Source of the DNA: Staphylococcus kloosii
GTDB lineage: Bacteria > Bacillota > Bacilli > Staphylococcales > Staphylococcaceae
Direction of reading: 5' to 3'
NCBI RefSeq assembly: GCF_003019255.1
Contig: NZ_CP027846.1
Coordinates: 1,178,001 to 1,242,000 of the forward strand
DNA length: 64,000 bases
Below, piece by piece: positions 1 to 7,856 of the stretch (position 1 is its first letter; each line of letters opens with the position of its first letter). The translations under genes and the position numbers were made by a program. The notes under the pieces are model-generated. The model ran no database searches and was not told the DNA's origin. It worked only from the letters and a program-made list of their open reading frames with translations.

Positions 1-306
1 GTTGCTGCTAAAGGATCAAGAGAATTCAAATGGAGATTACCAGATAAAAAGACAATTAGAAATAGCGTATTTGGTGGTATGTGCATGGGCTTTGGTGCAT
101 CTGTAGCAGGAGGTTGTTCAATCGGTAACGGTTTAGTATCAACTGCCACAATGTCATGGCAAGGTTGGATTGCCTTAGCTTCAATGATTTTAGGTGCATG
201 GTTTATGAGTTACTTTATCTTTATTAGACCTATGAAAAAAGCTCAAAAAGAACAAAGCACTTCAGCAAATAGTGCGCATTTAAGTGGTCAAACACAAACA
301 ACATAA
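1..306 (+). CDS. YeeE/YedE (TsuA-like) sulfur/thiosulfate transporter, 3' part
   Basis: The reading frame is open from base 1, so only the last 101 codons are visible and the N-terminus lies outside the window. The visible part has a Gly-rich membrane loop with GGCSIGN (Cys at visible residue 39), the hallmark cysteine motif of the YeeE/YedE family, followed by a transmembrane stretch (about residues 52-75) and a polar Ser/Gln/Thr-rich tail. Characterised YeeE/TsuA proteins import thiosulfate using conserved cysteines. A TusA-like CPxP protein starts 18 bp downstream, the classical partner arrangement. Family assignment is strong; the exact substrate is inferred. Confidence 0.8.
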   Translation, partial: VAAKGSREFKWRLPDKKTIRNSVFGGMCMGFGASVAGGCSIGNGLVSTATMSWQGWIALASMILGAWFMSYFIFIRPMKKAQKEQSTSANSAHLSGQTQTT

Positions 307-324
307 TAGGGAGGAAAATAAATT

Positions 325-549
325 ATGGTATATGAATTAGGAACTGTAGGAATGGTATGTCCATTCCCATTAATAGAAGCTCAGAAAAAAATGGTAACTT
401 TAGATAATGGAGACGAATTAAAGATTGATTTTGACTGCACGCAAGCAACTGAAGCTATCCCTAACTGGGCAGCTGAACAAGGATATCCAGTGACAAACTA
501 TGAACAGTTAGATGATGCATCTTGGACTATCACAATTCAAAAAGCATAA
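325..549 (+). CDS. TusA/YeeD-like sulfur carrier protein
   Basis: A 74-residue protein with the TusA/SirA signature CPFP at residues 12-15 after GTVGMV; the cysteine is the expected persulfide-carrying residue. Length is typical of the family. It has a good ribosome site (GGGAGG around 310) and follows the YeeE-type transporter by 18 bp, so both are probably one operon ending at the hairpin at 560. The likely role is accepting sulfur from imported thiosulfate in the cytoplasm. It is not the tRNA-thiolation TusA of enterobacteria by context. Confidence 0.85.
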   Translation: MVYELGTVGMVCPFPLIEAQKKMVTLDNGDELKIDFDCTQATEAIPNWAAEQGYPVTNYEQLDDASWTITIQKA

Positions 550-559
550 GCAATATTAA

Positions 560-589
560 CTCGGCTATTGTATAATAGCCGAGTTTTTT
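560..589 (+). terminator. Rho-independent terminator of the sulfur transport operon
   Basis: A perfect 10-bp stem, CTCGGCTATT (560-569) with AATAGCCGAG (574-583), is followed by a run of six T. Confidence 0.9.
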
Positions 590-908
590 GTATCTATGTA
601 TGTCTTTAACCCCAGCAAGATGATACACTATAAATTAAAAGTTTACATATTCAAACGTCATAGCTAAGTCGTTTAAATGTAAAAAATTTTGTCTTTTACA
701 ACAATATCAATTTATCGAATGATATTATATATATTGTCGATAACTGAAGCTAGCGTAAAACATAAAATTTATAAGTGAATAATATATACATATGAGTTGA
801 TACATTTATTGTAGACCAATCACTAGAGTGGCCATATTTTTAATATAGGTCAGTTCACTTATGAATGCTGAAATAACGATAATACAGTTTTGAGGAGGCA
901 TGCTTACC
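590..908 (+). promoter_or_regulatory. AT-rich leader of scrB with a possible promoter
   Basis: No ORF is supported in this 319-bp stretch. A candidate promoter is TTCACT (854-859) and GATAAT (878-883) with an 18-bp spacer. Upstream are inverted repeats: ACAATAT (700-706) with ATATTGT (731-737), the related TATCGA/TCGATA at 713-718 and 736-741, and a degenerate one around 830-853. These could bind a sugar regulator such as ScrR, but no known operator is recognised. The rest is featureless AT-rich sequence. Confidence 0.4.
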
Positions 909-2387
909 ATGCGTGAGTGGACAAGAGACGAGCGCTATCAACGTTTTGAGGAAGTACCTCAAGATAAGTTAGAAGCATTAAGAGCTCAAGTACAACATTC
1001 TAACTATAAACAAGTTTTTCATATTCAACCAGAATCAGGATTATTAAATGATCCGAATGGTTTAATTTACTTTAATGGTGAATACCATATATCACATCAA
1101 TGGTTTCCGTTAGGTGCCGTTCACGGTTTAAAATATTGGTACAATTATACGAGTGAAGATTTAGTACATTTTGAACCACATGGCCCAATTTTGAAACCTG
1201 ACACTAAAAATGATAGCCATGGTGTCTATAGTGGAAGTGCATTTGAATATGACAACCACTTATATTATATGTATACAGGTAATGCACGTGATGGTGAATG
1301 GCAAAGACATGCTAGCCAATTAATTGCAAAAGTGAATCAAGACAAAACTATAAGTAAGTTTCCTAAACCAGTAATTAGTCAACCACCAGAAGGCTATACA
1401 GAACATTTTAGAGACCCTAAGGTTTTTAAAAAAGAGGATACATATTACGCTATTATAGGTGCACAAAATATACATCAAAATGGGCGAGTAGTACTTTATC
1501 GCTCAACTGATATAGTACATTGGCAATTTATGGGAGAAATAGAAACCAAATTAACTGAATTCGGTTATATGTGGGAATGTCCAGATTATTTCAATTTAGA
1601 TGGTTTTGATATACTTATGTTTTGTCCCCAAGGTATAGAGCCAGACGGCGATAAATTTAATAATATTTATCAAGCAGGATACATAATTGGCCAACTAGAT
1701 GTCGATAATTTAACAATGAATCATGCAGATTTTAATGAATTAGATAATGGTTTTGATTTTTATGCACCACAAAGTTTTATTGATGCACAGGGTCAACGTG
1801 TATTGATAGGTTGGATGGGCTTACCAGATGTAAATTATCCAACAGATGAAGAAAATTGGGCGCATTGCTTAACGATACCAAGAGTATTGTCAATTGAAGA
1901 TGGTAAATTAAAACAACGACCAATTAAAGCATTACAGCAATTACGTTTTAATGAAGAAACAGCATTAGGCTATGCTAATAAATATACACGTCAACTTCAT
2001 CCATATGAAGGAAAGCAATATGAATTAATCATAGATGTTTTAGAAAATGAAACAACGGAATTATATTTTGAGTTACGTAGTTCTCGTCGCAATTCTACTT
2101 TAATTAAATATAATAAGAGAGAACAAAAATTAACATTAGATAGAAATGAAAGCGGTCCGCTACCAAATCCAGTAGAAGGCACTTCTAGAAGTACGATATT
2201 AGATACGCCACTCTCTCAATTACAAATTTTTATTGATACTTCAAGTATAGAGATATTTTGTAATGATGGGGAACGTGTAATGACTGCAAGAATATTCCCG
2301 GATGAAGATGCGACAGGCATAAAAACGTCAACTGAGTCAGGACAAGCTTATTTAAAATTCACAAAATATGAATTGAAAGAAGGTTAA
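909..2387 (+). CDS. scrB: Sucrose-6-phosphate hydrolase (GH32)
   Basis: Hydrolyses sucrose 6-phosphate, imported by the sucrose PTS, to glucose 6-phosphate and fructose in the cytoplasm. The 492-residue protein has the GH32 landmarks: LNDPNG with the nucleophilic Asp near residue 48, FRDP near residue 170, and WECPD with the acid/base Glu near residue 225, followed by a beta-sandwich C-terminal domain. An ATG at 900 lies only 1 nt after the GGAGG at 894-898, whereas the ATG at 909 has 10-nt spacing and gives the N-terminus MREWTRDERY expected for staphylococcal ScrB, so 909 is chosen. scrK follows 2 bp later. The pair lies beside agrA, as in S. aureus. Confidence 0.92.
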   Translation: MREWTRDERYQRFEEVPQDKLEALRAQVQHSNYKQVFHIQPESGLLNDPNGLIYFNGEYHISHQWFPLGAVHGLKYWYNYTSEDLVHFEPHGPILKPDTKNDSHGVYSGSAFEYDNHLYYMYTGNARDGEWQRHASQLIAKVNQDKTISKFPKPVISQPPEGYTEHFRDPKVFKKEDTYYAIIGAQNIHQNGRVVLYRSTDIVHWQFMGEIETKLTEFGYMWECPDYFNLDGFDILMFCPQGIEPDGDKFNNIYQAGYIIGQLDVDNLTMNHADFNELDNGFDFYAPQSFIDAQGQRVLIGWMGLPDVNYPTDEENWAHCLTIPRVLSIEDGKLKQRPIKALQQLRFNEETALGYANKYTRQLHPYEGKQYELIIDVLENETTELYFELRSSRRNSTLIKYNKREQKLTLDRNESGPLPNPVEGTSRSTILDTPLSQLQIFIDTSSIEIFCNDGERVMTARIFPDEDATGIKTSTESGQAYLKFTKYELKEG

Positions 2388-2389
2388 TT

Positions 2390-3355
2390 ATGGGTAAATT
2401 ATATGCAATAGGTGAGGCATTAATAGATTTTATTCCTAATACGACGGATTCTAAGTTGAAAGATGTTGAAACATTTTCTAGACAAGTAGGCGGAGCACCT
2501 TGTAATGTCGCTAGCACAGCGCGAAAGCTTGGTGGTCAATCAGAAATGATTACACAACTAGGTCAAGACGCATTTGGGGATATCATTGTCGAAACACTTG
2601 AAAATATAGGGGTTGGCACATCATTTATTAAACGAACGAATGAAGCAAACACTGCATTAGCATTTGTAAGTTTAACAAAATCTGGAGAAAGAGATTTTTC
2701 ATTTTACCGTAAACCTTCTGCTGATATGTTATACAGTCGCGACAATATAAATGACATACCTGTAACACAAACGGATATCTTACATTTTTGTTCTGTTGAT
2801 TTAGTAGACAGTGAAATGAAAGAGGCGCATAAGGCAATTATAGAAAAGTTTAAGCAACAACAAGGGACAATTTGTTTTGATCCTAATGTAAGATTGCCTT
2901 TATGGGATAGCGAAGAAGCATGTAAGCAGGCGATAAGAGAATTTATTCCACATGCTAATATTGTTAAAATATCTGATGAAGAACTGTCATTTATTACAGA
3001 TATTAAAGATGATGAGGAAGCAATTCAATGGCTATTTCAAAATAATGTGGAAATTGTTATTTTTACTAAAGGTGCTGCAGGTTCAGAATTACATTTTAAA
3101 GATGGCACTAAAATAAGTCATGAAGGCTTTAAAGTGAAGGCGGTCGATACGACCGGTGCAGGGGATGCTTTTATAGGTGCGATGTTAAGTAAAATATTGA
3201 ATTTTGAAACTACTAATCTAACACAAGAATTGAAACAACAAGGTAAGGATATATTAGGCTTTAGTAATTTTGTTGCAGCGAAAGTAACGACTAATTATGG
3301 TGCGATTGGTAGTATTCCTACTTTAGAAGAAATTAATAACAGTGAAGCGCTATAA
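2390..3355 (+). CDS. scrK: Fructokinase (PfkB family)
   Basis: Phosphorylates the fructose released by ScrB. It has 321 residues and the PfkB ribokinase fold: an N-terminal GEALIDFIP sugar-binding strand, the PfkB-1 region QVGGAPCNVA near residue 34, and the C-terminal DTTGAGDAF signature near residue 254 with the catalytic Asp. The start is 2 bp after the scrB stop, so the two are translationally linked and form one transcript ending at the shared hairpin before agrA. The position next to agrA matches S. aureus. No oddities were seen. Confidence 0.92.
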   Translation: MGKLYAIGEALIDFIPNTTDSKLKDVETFSRQVGGAPCNVASTARKLGGQSEMITQLGQDAFGDIIVETLENIGVGTSFIKRTNEANTALAFVSLTKSGERDFSFYRKPSADMLYSRDNINDIPVTQTDILHFCSVDLVDSEMKEAHKAIIEKFKQQQGTICFDPNVRLPLWDSEEACKQAIREFIPHANIVKISDEELSFITDIKDDEEAIQWLFQNNVEIVIFTKGAAGSELHFKDGTKISHEGFKVKAVDTTGAGDAFIGAMLSKILNFETTNLTQELKQQGKDILGFSNFVAAKVTTNYGAIGSIPTLEEINNSEAL

Positions 3356-3360
3356 TAACT

Positions 3361-3402
3361 AAAAAAGACTTGTTTTCATTTATTTGAAAACAAGTCTTTT
3401 TT
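3361..3402. terminator. Bidirectional terminator between scrK and agrA
   Basis: A perfect 18-bp stem (3361-3378 with 3385-3402) has A-runs on the left and T-runs on the right. It serves scrBK from the left and agrBDCA from the right. Confidence 0.93.
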
Positions 3403-3410
3403 ATATGTGA

Positions 3411-4136
3411 TTATGTGTTTTTAATCTTTTTAATATTACGCACTGAAGCAAAACAAAATTCTTGGTTTTCGAAATATATAATGCGATCTTTACTGTTTAC
3501 GGCAGACACATTATTTTTGTTTATGACGTAACTGTTATGGCACCTAAAGAAGCGGTCGTCAAGTTGACTGAGTTCTTTTAAATTACCATAGAATTCAATT
3601 TGTCTATTGTCTAAATGAGCGATTAACCGATGTGATTTAGCAGATGATTCAAAAAACATAACGTCATCATAGCGTACATATACAGAGTTACTACCTTGTT
3701 TGAGTTCAATCGTATCGACATTACTGTCTTTAGATAGTAGTTTTAAACGCGTTTCTGCTGTTTCAATACAATCAATAATGCGTGTTTTTAATTCATCTGG
3801 GTCATCTTTAAATATAAAATCCATAGCGGCAATTTTATAGACAAAGGTTAAGTAAGTTAATTCACTGTGACTTGTGACAAATATAATATTGCCAACAGGG
3901 TCGTGTTTACGTATTTCACTTGCTAATTTAATACCATTAATGTCCGCTTCTAGTTGAATATCTAAAAAATAACAACCGATATCATCGAGCTCACGGGCTT
4001 CTTCTAATATTTCATAAGGATCTCCTGTTGCCTTAACAATTTCCATAGGTTTTTCTTCAATCATAATGTAGTTATTTATAATTGAAGTCATATTATCACG
4101 TTGCCTTGTGTCATCCTCACATATGAAAATTTTCAT
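3411..4136 (-). CDS. agrA: AgrA response regulator (LytTR DNA-binding)
   Basis: Response regulator of the accessory gene regulator; phosphorylated by AgrC, it activates the P2 and P3 promoters. The 241-residue protein has a receiver domain with phospho-acceptor Asp59 (FLDIQ) and acidic pocket ICEDD, and a C-terminal LytTR domain (about 140-238). Cys199 and Cys228, the redox-sensing pair known from S. aureus AgrA, are both present. A GTG two codons upstream is possible, but AAGGA sits 9 nt before the ATG at 4136 and the N-terminus MKIFICEDD then matches the family. It is about 3 residues longer at the C-terminus than S. aureus AgrA. Last gene of agrBDCA, 18 bp after agrC. Confidence 0.96.
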   Translation of the reverse strand: MKIFICEDDTRQRDNMTSIINNYIMIEEKPMEIVKATGDPYEILEEARELDDIGCYFLDIQLEADINGIKLASEIRKHDPVGNIIFVTSHSELTYLTFVYKIAAMDFIFKDDPDELKTRIIDCIETAETRLKLLSKDSNVDTIELKQGSNSVYVRYDDVMFFESSAKSHRLIAHLDNRQIEFYGNLKELSQLDDRFFRCHNSYVINKNNVSAVNSKDRIIYFENQEFCFASVRNIKKIKNT

Positions 4137-4154
4137 TATCACACATCCTTATGA

Positions 4155-5444
4155 TTAAGTATTTAATATTTCAACTTTTTGAACAAAGTAATTGTTTTCA
4201 ATTGTCGTATCTAATAATAAGTTTGATTTTGATTCAGTTATTTCTTTTAAAGTCGATAATCCTAATCCACTATTACCTTTTTTAGTAGTAAAGTTTTCTT
4301 GGAATAGGGTGTGTACTCGAGGAATATCATCTTCACATTTATTCATTACGATAAAGGTAACAGAAACATCACTATTTTTTAAAAATGCTATACGAATTAA
4401 TGGATCCTCATCAATATTCTCTGATGCTTCAATAGCATTGTCGATAATGATACCAATAATACGACTTAGGTCGATAGTAGGCATGTCTATTTTAGTGATT
4501 TGTTCGTTTACTTCAACACTAATACTAATATTCATTTCTTGAGCTTGTAAAATTTTCGTTGTTACTAAGCCTTTGATTTCTCTAATTTTTAAATTTTCAA
4601 TGCCATTAATTTTAACGGCGTTCATTTGCATATTGTCTTGCATAGGTAATATTTCAGTTGTGAAATAGTTACGCAAACCTTCCATGTCATTTTCACGGAT
4701 GTAATCTGACATTGTAGATAAAATATTAACATAATCATGTCTGAACTTACGCATTTCATTATTAATTTGTTCGATTTGCAAAGTATATTTGTAATAATTT
4801 TCAATTTCTTGCATATTTCTTTTGTATTGAACTTCGCGCACAATACTGAAAGAAACTGTAATAATCAAAATCGCGATAATAATTATTAAAATAACATAAA
4901 TAACAGATAGGTATTTAAAATCACCATATGAAATAACTTCTTTTGGCATATATAAATATAAGATTAAAAAAGTAGCCAATAAAATTATCCCTATTAAAGT
5001 CAAATACACCTTGTTCAAAGATAATATCGAGTGCGATAACTTTTTTATGAAATATCGTGTAATAATAGCTAAAAATAAAGCGATAATTGTAAAGACAACT
5101 ATGTAAATAGTTATCATAAGGTAGCTTGATAAATTATAATTTTTTAATAAAGCCATCGTCCAAACAGAGAAAAAATTAGATATATAAAGCAATAAAAATG
5201 TTAGCACAACGAATATTAAACCTAAAAATTTATTTCTTATGTACATAAAAATAAGGGTGAAAACTATAAGTATAAGTATAATTCGTGTACTGAAAATAAA
5301 GTATAATAAAGTAGAAGGGATTACGATTCCTAAAATAGAAATATAATCCCTTGTTTTATAAGTCACATTACCGATAATTTTAATAACTCCAAATAACACT
5401 ATAAGTTGATAAATAGAAATATAAATCGAATTTAAAAACGTCAT
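4155..5444 (-). CDS. agrC: AgrC sensor histidine kinase
   Basis: Membrane receptor kinase for the autoinducing peptide. The 429-residue protein has an N-terminal sensor of six or more hydrophobic segments (about residues 5-205), a coiled linker, the phospho-acceptor motif FRHDYVN with His236, an N-box IIDNAIEAS and a G-box GNSGLGL, as in the HPK10 family. The sensor half is the variable, species-specific part, as expected for a receptor that co-evolves with AgrD. The ATG at 5444 is preferred over a GTG at 5456, which overlaps the GAGAG ribosome site. agrD ends 27 bp upstream and agrA follows. Confidence 0.94.
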   Translation of the reverse strand: MTFLNSIYISIYQLIVLFGVIKIIGNVTYKTRDYISILGIVIPSTLLYFIFSTRIILILIVFTLIFMYIRNKFLGLIFVVLTFLLLYISNFFSVWTMALLKNYNLSSYLMITIYIVVFTIIALFLAIITRYFIKKLSHSILSLNKVYLTLIGIILLATFLILYLYMPKEVISYGDFKYLSVIYVILIIIIAILIITVSFSIVREVQYKRNMQEIENYYKYTLQIEQINNEMRKFRHDYVNILSTMSDYIRENDMEGLRNYFTTEILPMQDNMQMNAVKINGIENLKIREIKGLVTTKILQAQEMNISISVEVNEQITKIDMPTIDLSRIIGIIIDNAIEASENIDEDPLIRIAFLKNSDVSVTFIVMNKCEDDIPRVHTLFQENFTTKKGNSGLGLSTLKEITESKSNLLLDTTIENNYFVQKVEILNT

Positions 5445-5471
5445 ATTTATACACACTCTCTAATCAGTTAA

Positions 5472-5609
5472 TTATTCGTATAATTTTGTAAGTTCTTCTG
5501 GTACTTCAGGTTCGTCGAACCAACCACTACATGGGTTAACTCCTGAAACAGCTCCTAAAACTTCAAAAAACTTCGCGAAAAATGAAAAGATGCTATTTAA
5601 AATATCCAT
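5472..5609 (-). CDS. agrD: AgrD autoinducing peptide precursor
   Basis: Precursor of the quorum-sensing thiolactone peptide, 45 residues and easily missed by ORF callers. It has an amphipathic N-terminal leader (MDILNSIFSFFAKFFEVLG), a core containing NPCSGWF with Cys27, and the conserved acidic C-terminal recognition tail beginning DEPEVPEEL. By analogy AgrB cleaves after Phe31 and links Cys27 to the Phe31 carboxylate, giving a five-residue CSGWF ring with an N-terminal tail ending in ...NP. The start has the strong ribosome site AAGGAGG and lies 2 bp after the agrB stop. The exact N-terminal trimming site is not visible from sequence. Confidence 0.95.
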   Translation of the reverse strand: MDILNSIFSFFAKFFEVLGAVSGVNPCSGWFDEPEVPEELTKLYE

Positions 5610-5611
5610 AA

Positions 5612-6181
5612 TTAAACTTCCTCCTTAGGGAAAAATATTGGTAGTTGTACTACAGCTATAATTACGATGCCTAATAATATTAGCTGTTGATAAGGGTCGA
5701 TAAAAACTAGTGACAATAATAAAATAATTACTGAAAGTATTACTGTATTTCTTTTTTTCTTACCTTTTAATTTAGATGGAATAGGTTGCTTTTTAGTCGC
5801 AGCAGGGGCATATATACATAAGAGAATAAACCCAATTATTGCTAAGCAATACATAATTCCAACGTTTATTTGAGTATACACTACAAACCAAGGTAAAAAA
5901 ACAAATAACAATAAATTTTGCACGTGACATAATAACGAAGATTTCGCATGAGCTCCGTGCGCAAAAAATCTAATTAATGCATAAGTTATATGAACAGTGA
6001 GTGTGTAAAAAAATAAATTAAATAGGATTGAAACACCATATGCTACAATCGTTTTAAAAAAGTTGCTAACAAATACTTGCATGCCTAAACGCATTTTTAA
6101 GTATGCGATGTGATCTAGATTATTACGTTGTTGCAAATATTTTGCAAAGGTGTCTATACGGGTTTCTATCGATTTTAGCAT
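5612..6181 (-). CDS. agrB: AgrB membrane endopeptidase processing AgrD
   Basis: Membrane cysteine endopeptidase that cleaves AgrD and forms the thiolactone. It is 189 residues from the ATG at 6181, chosen because AAGGAGAG lies just upstream and the N-terminus then aligns with known AgrB; an upstream in-frame ATG at 6235 overlaps the AgrA-binding promoter area. Catalytic residues are His78 and Cys85 in HGAHAKSSLLC. Several transmembrane segments follow, with the conserved YAPAATKKQPIP loop and a C-terminal PIFFPKEE. First gene of the P2 transcript. Confidence 0.96.
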   Translation of the reverse strand: MLKSIETRIDTFAKYLQQRNNLDHIAYLKMRLGMQVFVSNFFKTIVAYGVSILFNLFFYTLTVHITYALIRFFAHGAHAKSSLLCHVQNLLLFVFLPWFVVYTQINVGIMYCLAIIGFILLCIYAPAATKKQPIPSKLKGKKKRNTVILSVIILLLSLVFIDPYQQLILLGIVIIAVVQLPIFFPKEEV

Positions 6182-6239
6182 TTGGTTTCTCTCCTTAATT
6201 GAATTATAACTCCATAGAAAGGTGTTATGCGACATAATG

Positions 6240-6269
6240 CCTATCTGTGTAAAAAGTGTGCCTAACTGT
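6240..6269 (-). promoter_or_regulatory. agr P2 AgrA-binding direct repeats
   Basis: Reading the minus strand, ACAGTTAGG (6269-6261) and ACAGATAGG (6248-6240) are direct repeats separated by 12 bp, the known AgrA-box arrangement, about 60 bp upstream of agrB. Confidence 0.85.
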
Positions 6270-6311
6270 AAACGTTATTTTCTATGAATTCATAATTAAC
6301 TCATCAGATGA

Positions 6312-6385
6312 ACAGTTAGGAATAAAAAATAACGAGTTGGACATTTTGGAACTCAAAAGTGTATTTACGTGTTTTAATGTAGTTG
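6312..6385 (+). promoter_or_regulatory. agr P3 AgrA-binding site and RNAIII promoter
   Basis: ACAGTTAGG at 6312-6320 is followed by a poorer second copy (ACGAGTTGG, 6332-6340). A -10-like TAATGT lies at 6375-6380, just before the inferred RNAIII start. The weak second repeat fits P3 being the lower-affinity AgrA target, as known in S. aureus. Confidence 0.7.
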
Positions 6386-6574
6386 TATCACAAAGAGATA
6401 CTAAATACTTGAATAATATTTACTAGTGATTTATTCAGATTTATAAAGCTTAAGAGCAGAAGTTTTATAAATAATCTATTCTTGAAGATTATTATACTTC
6501 ATATAGTATAAGATTTATCAATGATTTAGATAGTATTTGTTAATCTTTGTAATATGTTTAAAGGAGTTGTTGTT

Positions 6575-6619
6575 GTGACAAAAAACATCATAGACTCGAT
6601 TGGTGGTTTAGTGAATTAA
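6575..6619 (+). CDS. hld: Short delta-lysin-like peptide encoded by RNAIII
   Basis: A GTG-started frame with AAGGAG 8 nt upstream encodes MTKNIIDSIGGLVN, 14 residues, then TAA. It corresponds to the N-terminal half of delta-haemolysin (26 residues in S. aureus, with IISTIGDLVK in the same place). The amphipathic C-terminal half (WIIDTVNKF in S. aureus) is absent; the bases after the stop, TTTGGACTCAGT, resemble a later part of S. aureus RNAIII instead. Either the gene is truncated, or the short peptide is a real product of reduced lytic activity. The symbol is by position and similarity. Confidence 0.65.
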   Translation: MTKNIIDSIGGLVN

Positions 6620-6895
6620 TTTTGGACTCAGTTTGACATTCGCTTAAAATTTAAGCTTTCCCTATAATAACTGTATTCATAATTATTTTGATTAAACAAT
6701 TTATTCTAGTGTCATTTAAATAATTACCTATAACAGAGGTAATTTAAGTAGTAACATGTAAGCTATCGTAAACATCATTCAATTTGCCGTTCTAACTGAC
6801 GGTAGATTCACTAAATTTTTTCATAATTAATAACATCCCCAAAAATAGATAGAGAAATAACTGTAAAACATTCCCTTAATAATAAGTTAAAAAAA

Positions 6896-6930
6896 CCGTG
6901 AGTCCCTCCCAAGCTCACGGTTTTTATTTT
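6896..6930 (+). terminator. RNAIII terminator (hairpin H14)
   Basis: The stem CCGTGAG/CTCACGG encloses a CCCTCCC-containing loop and is followed by a T-rich run. It may also end the hydrolase transcript coming from the right, since the left flank is an A-run. Confidence 0.93.
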
Positions 6931-6939
6931 TATGTTTAT

Positions 6940-7725
6940 TTATTTATATAACTCTTTTCTTCTATTTTCAAATACAGGAATAGCTTTGCGTTGTTGTTTT
7001 ACCTTATCTAAATCTAAAGATAGAGTAATGCATTTTTCAGTTGAACCTACTTCTTCTAAAATTTCTCCGTTCGGATCAACTACCATTGAATGACCAGCAT
7101 ACTGTGTACTGCCATCGTCACCACAGGCATTACATCCTACAATATACATATCATTTTCTATTGCTCTAGCTTGTAACAATGACTGCCAATGTTTTAATCG
7201 GGCTTGTGGCCATTGGGCAACATAAAAGGCTATGTCACAGCCTTCTGCAGCTGGATAACGTAGTAGTTCAGGAAATCTTAAGTCATAACAAATAATTTGT
7301 GTACTTTGTGTACCATCACTTAATTGATAAGGTTCTGGTACTGCTTCACCAGGTGCTAAATAAGTAGGCTCATTTAACATAGGTACAAGATGTACCTTAT
7401 CATATACATTAACTAAACTACCGTCTTTAAGTACGGTAAATGCGGTATTGTATACTTGATTATTTCTTTTGTTAGAAACCGATCCAGCTACAATATCAAC
7501 ATCGAATTGTAATGCTAAATTTTTAATGAACTTATAGCTTCGAGTTAAATTATCGTCGGCTAAAATGTCGAGTTGTGATAATGCGTAGCCATTATTCCAC
7601 ATTTCTGGCAAAACGACGACATCTGTATCTGGTTGCACGTGTCTATTAAACCATGCTGTTATATTTTCTTCGTTATAAGATACATCAGCAGGTTCAATTT
7701 TTAGTTGGAATACTTTAATGTCCAT
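6940..7725 (-). CDS. Carbon-nitrogen hydrolase next to agr (nitrilase superfamily)
   Basis: A 261-residue cytoplasmic amidase of the nitrilase superfamily. The catalytic triad is visible: Glu41 (LPEMWN), Lys110 (YDKVHLVP) and Cys146 (IICYDLRFPE). The closest known homologue by position is the 'hydrolase in agr operon' of S. aureus, whose substrate is unsettled; the sequence resembles omega-amidase/NIT2 types that hydrolyse alpha-ketoacid amides. It is transcribed toward RNAIII and ends 9 bp after the RNAIII terminator. No signal peptide is present. Confidence 0.9.
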   Translation of the reverse strand: MDIKVFQLKIEPADVSYNEENITAWFNRHVQPDTDVVVLPEMWNNGYALSQLDILADDNLTRSYKFIKNLALQFDVDIVAGSVSNKRNNQVYNTAFTVLKDGSLVNVYDKVHLVPMLNEPTYLAPGEAVPEPYQLSDGTQSTQIICYDLRFPELLRYPAAEGCDIAFYVAQWPQARLKHWQSLLQARAIENDMYIVGCNACGDDGSTQYAGHSMVVDPNGEILEEVGSTEKCITLSLDLDKVKQQRKAIPVFENRRKELYK

Positions 7726-7800
7726 ATCTTTAACATCCTTTACTTAAATTGTATATATTTATTTAATTACCCTTTATACAAAAAGGCAACCTAAGTAAAA

Positions 7801-7838
7801 TAAAAAAAGCTAAAACTCATAAGTAGAGTTTTAGCTTT
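7801..7838 (-). terminator. Terminator of the nitroreductase gene
   Basis: The stem AAAGCTAAAACTC / GAGTTTTAGCTTT has, on the minus strand, a following run of T (A-run at 7802-7808). Confidence 0.85.
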
Positions 7839-7856
7839 AGTTCGTGTAGTTGTTTA

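Larger units (their letters stand above)
6386..6930 (+). ncRNA. rnaIII: RNAIII, effector RNA of the agr system
   Basis: A transcript of about 545 nt that regulates virulence mRNAs post-transcriptionally. Recognised from several blocks also found in S. aureus RNAIII: a 5' hairpin GTATC/GATAC (6385-6401), a delta-lysin ribosome site (6561-6566), CATGTAAGCTATCGTAAAC (about 6755-6773), the C-rich ATCCCC (6835-6840) with AATAACTGTAAAACATTCCC downstream, and the terminator hairpin H14 with CCCTCCC in its loop. The C-rich loops are the parts that pair with target ribosome sites. Differences from S. aureus: a longer 5' leader (about 190 rather than 85 nt before the peptide start) and a much shorter peptide ORF. 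The exact 5' end is inferred. Confidence 0.92.

Noticed and set aside
4192..4542. 116-codon plus-strand ORF antisense to agrC
   Set aside because: No ribosome site, no recognisable protein; agrC is clearly the coding strand.
6182..6235. 18-codon N-terminal extension of agrB
   Set aside because: It runs into the P2 region, and AAGGAGAG precedes the ATG at 6181.
6140..6930. Possible tRNA or riboswitch in the agr intergenic region
   Set aside because: The conserved blocks and terminator identify it as RNAIII.
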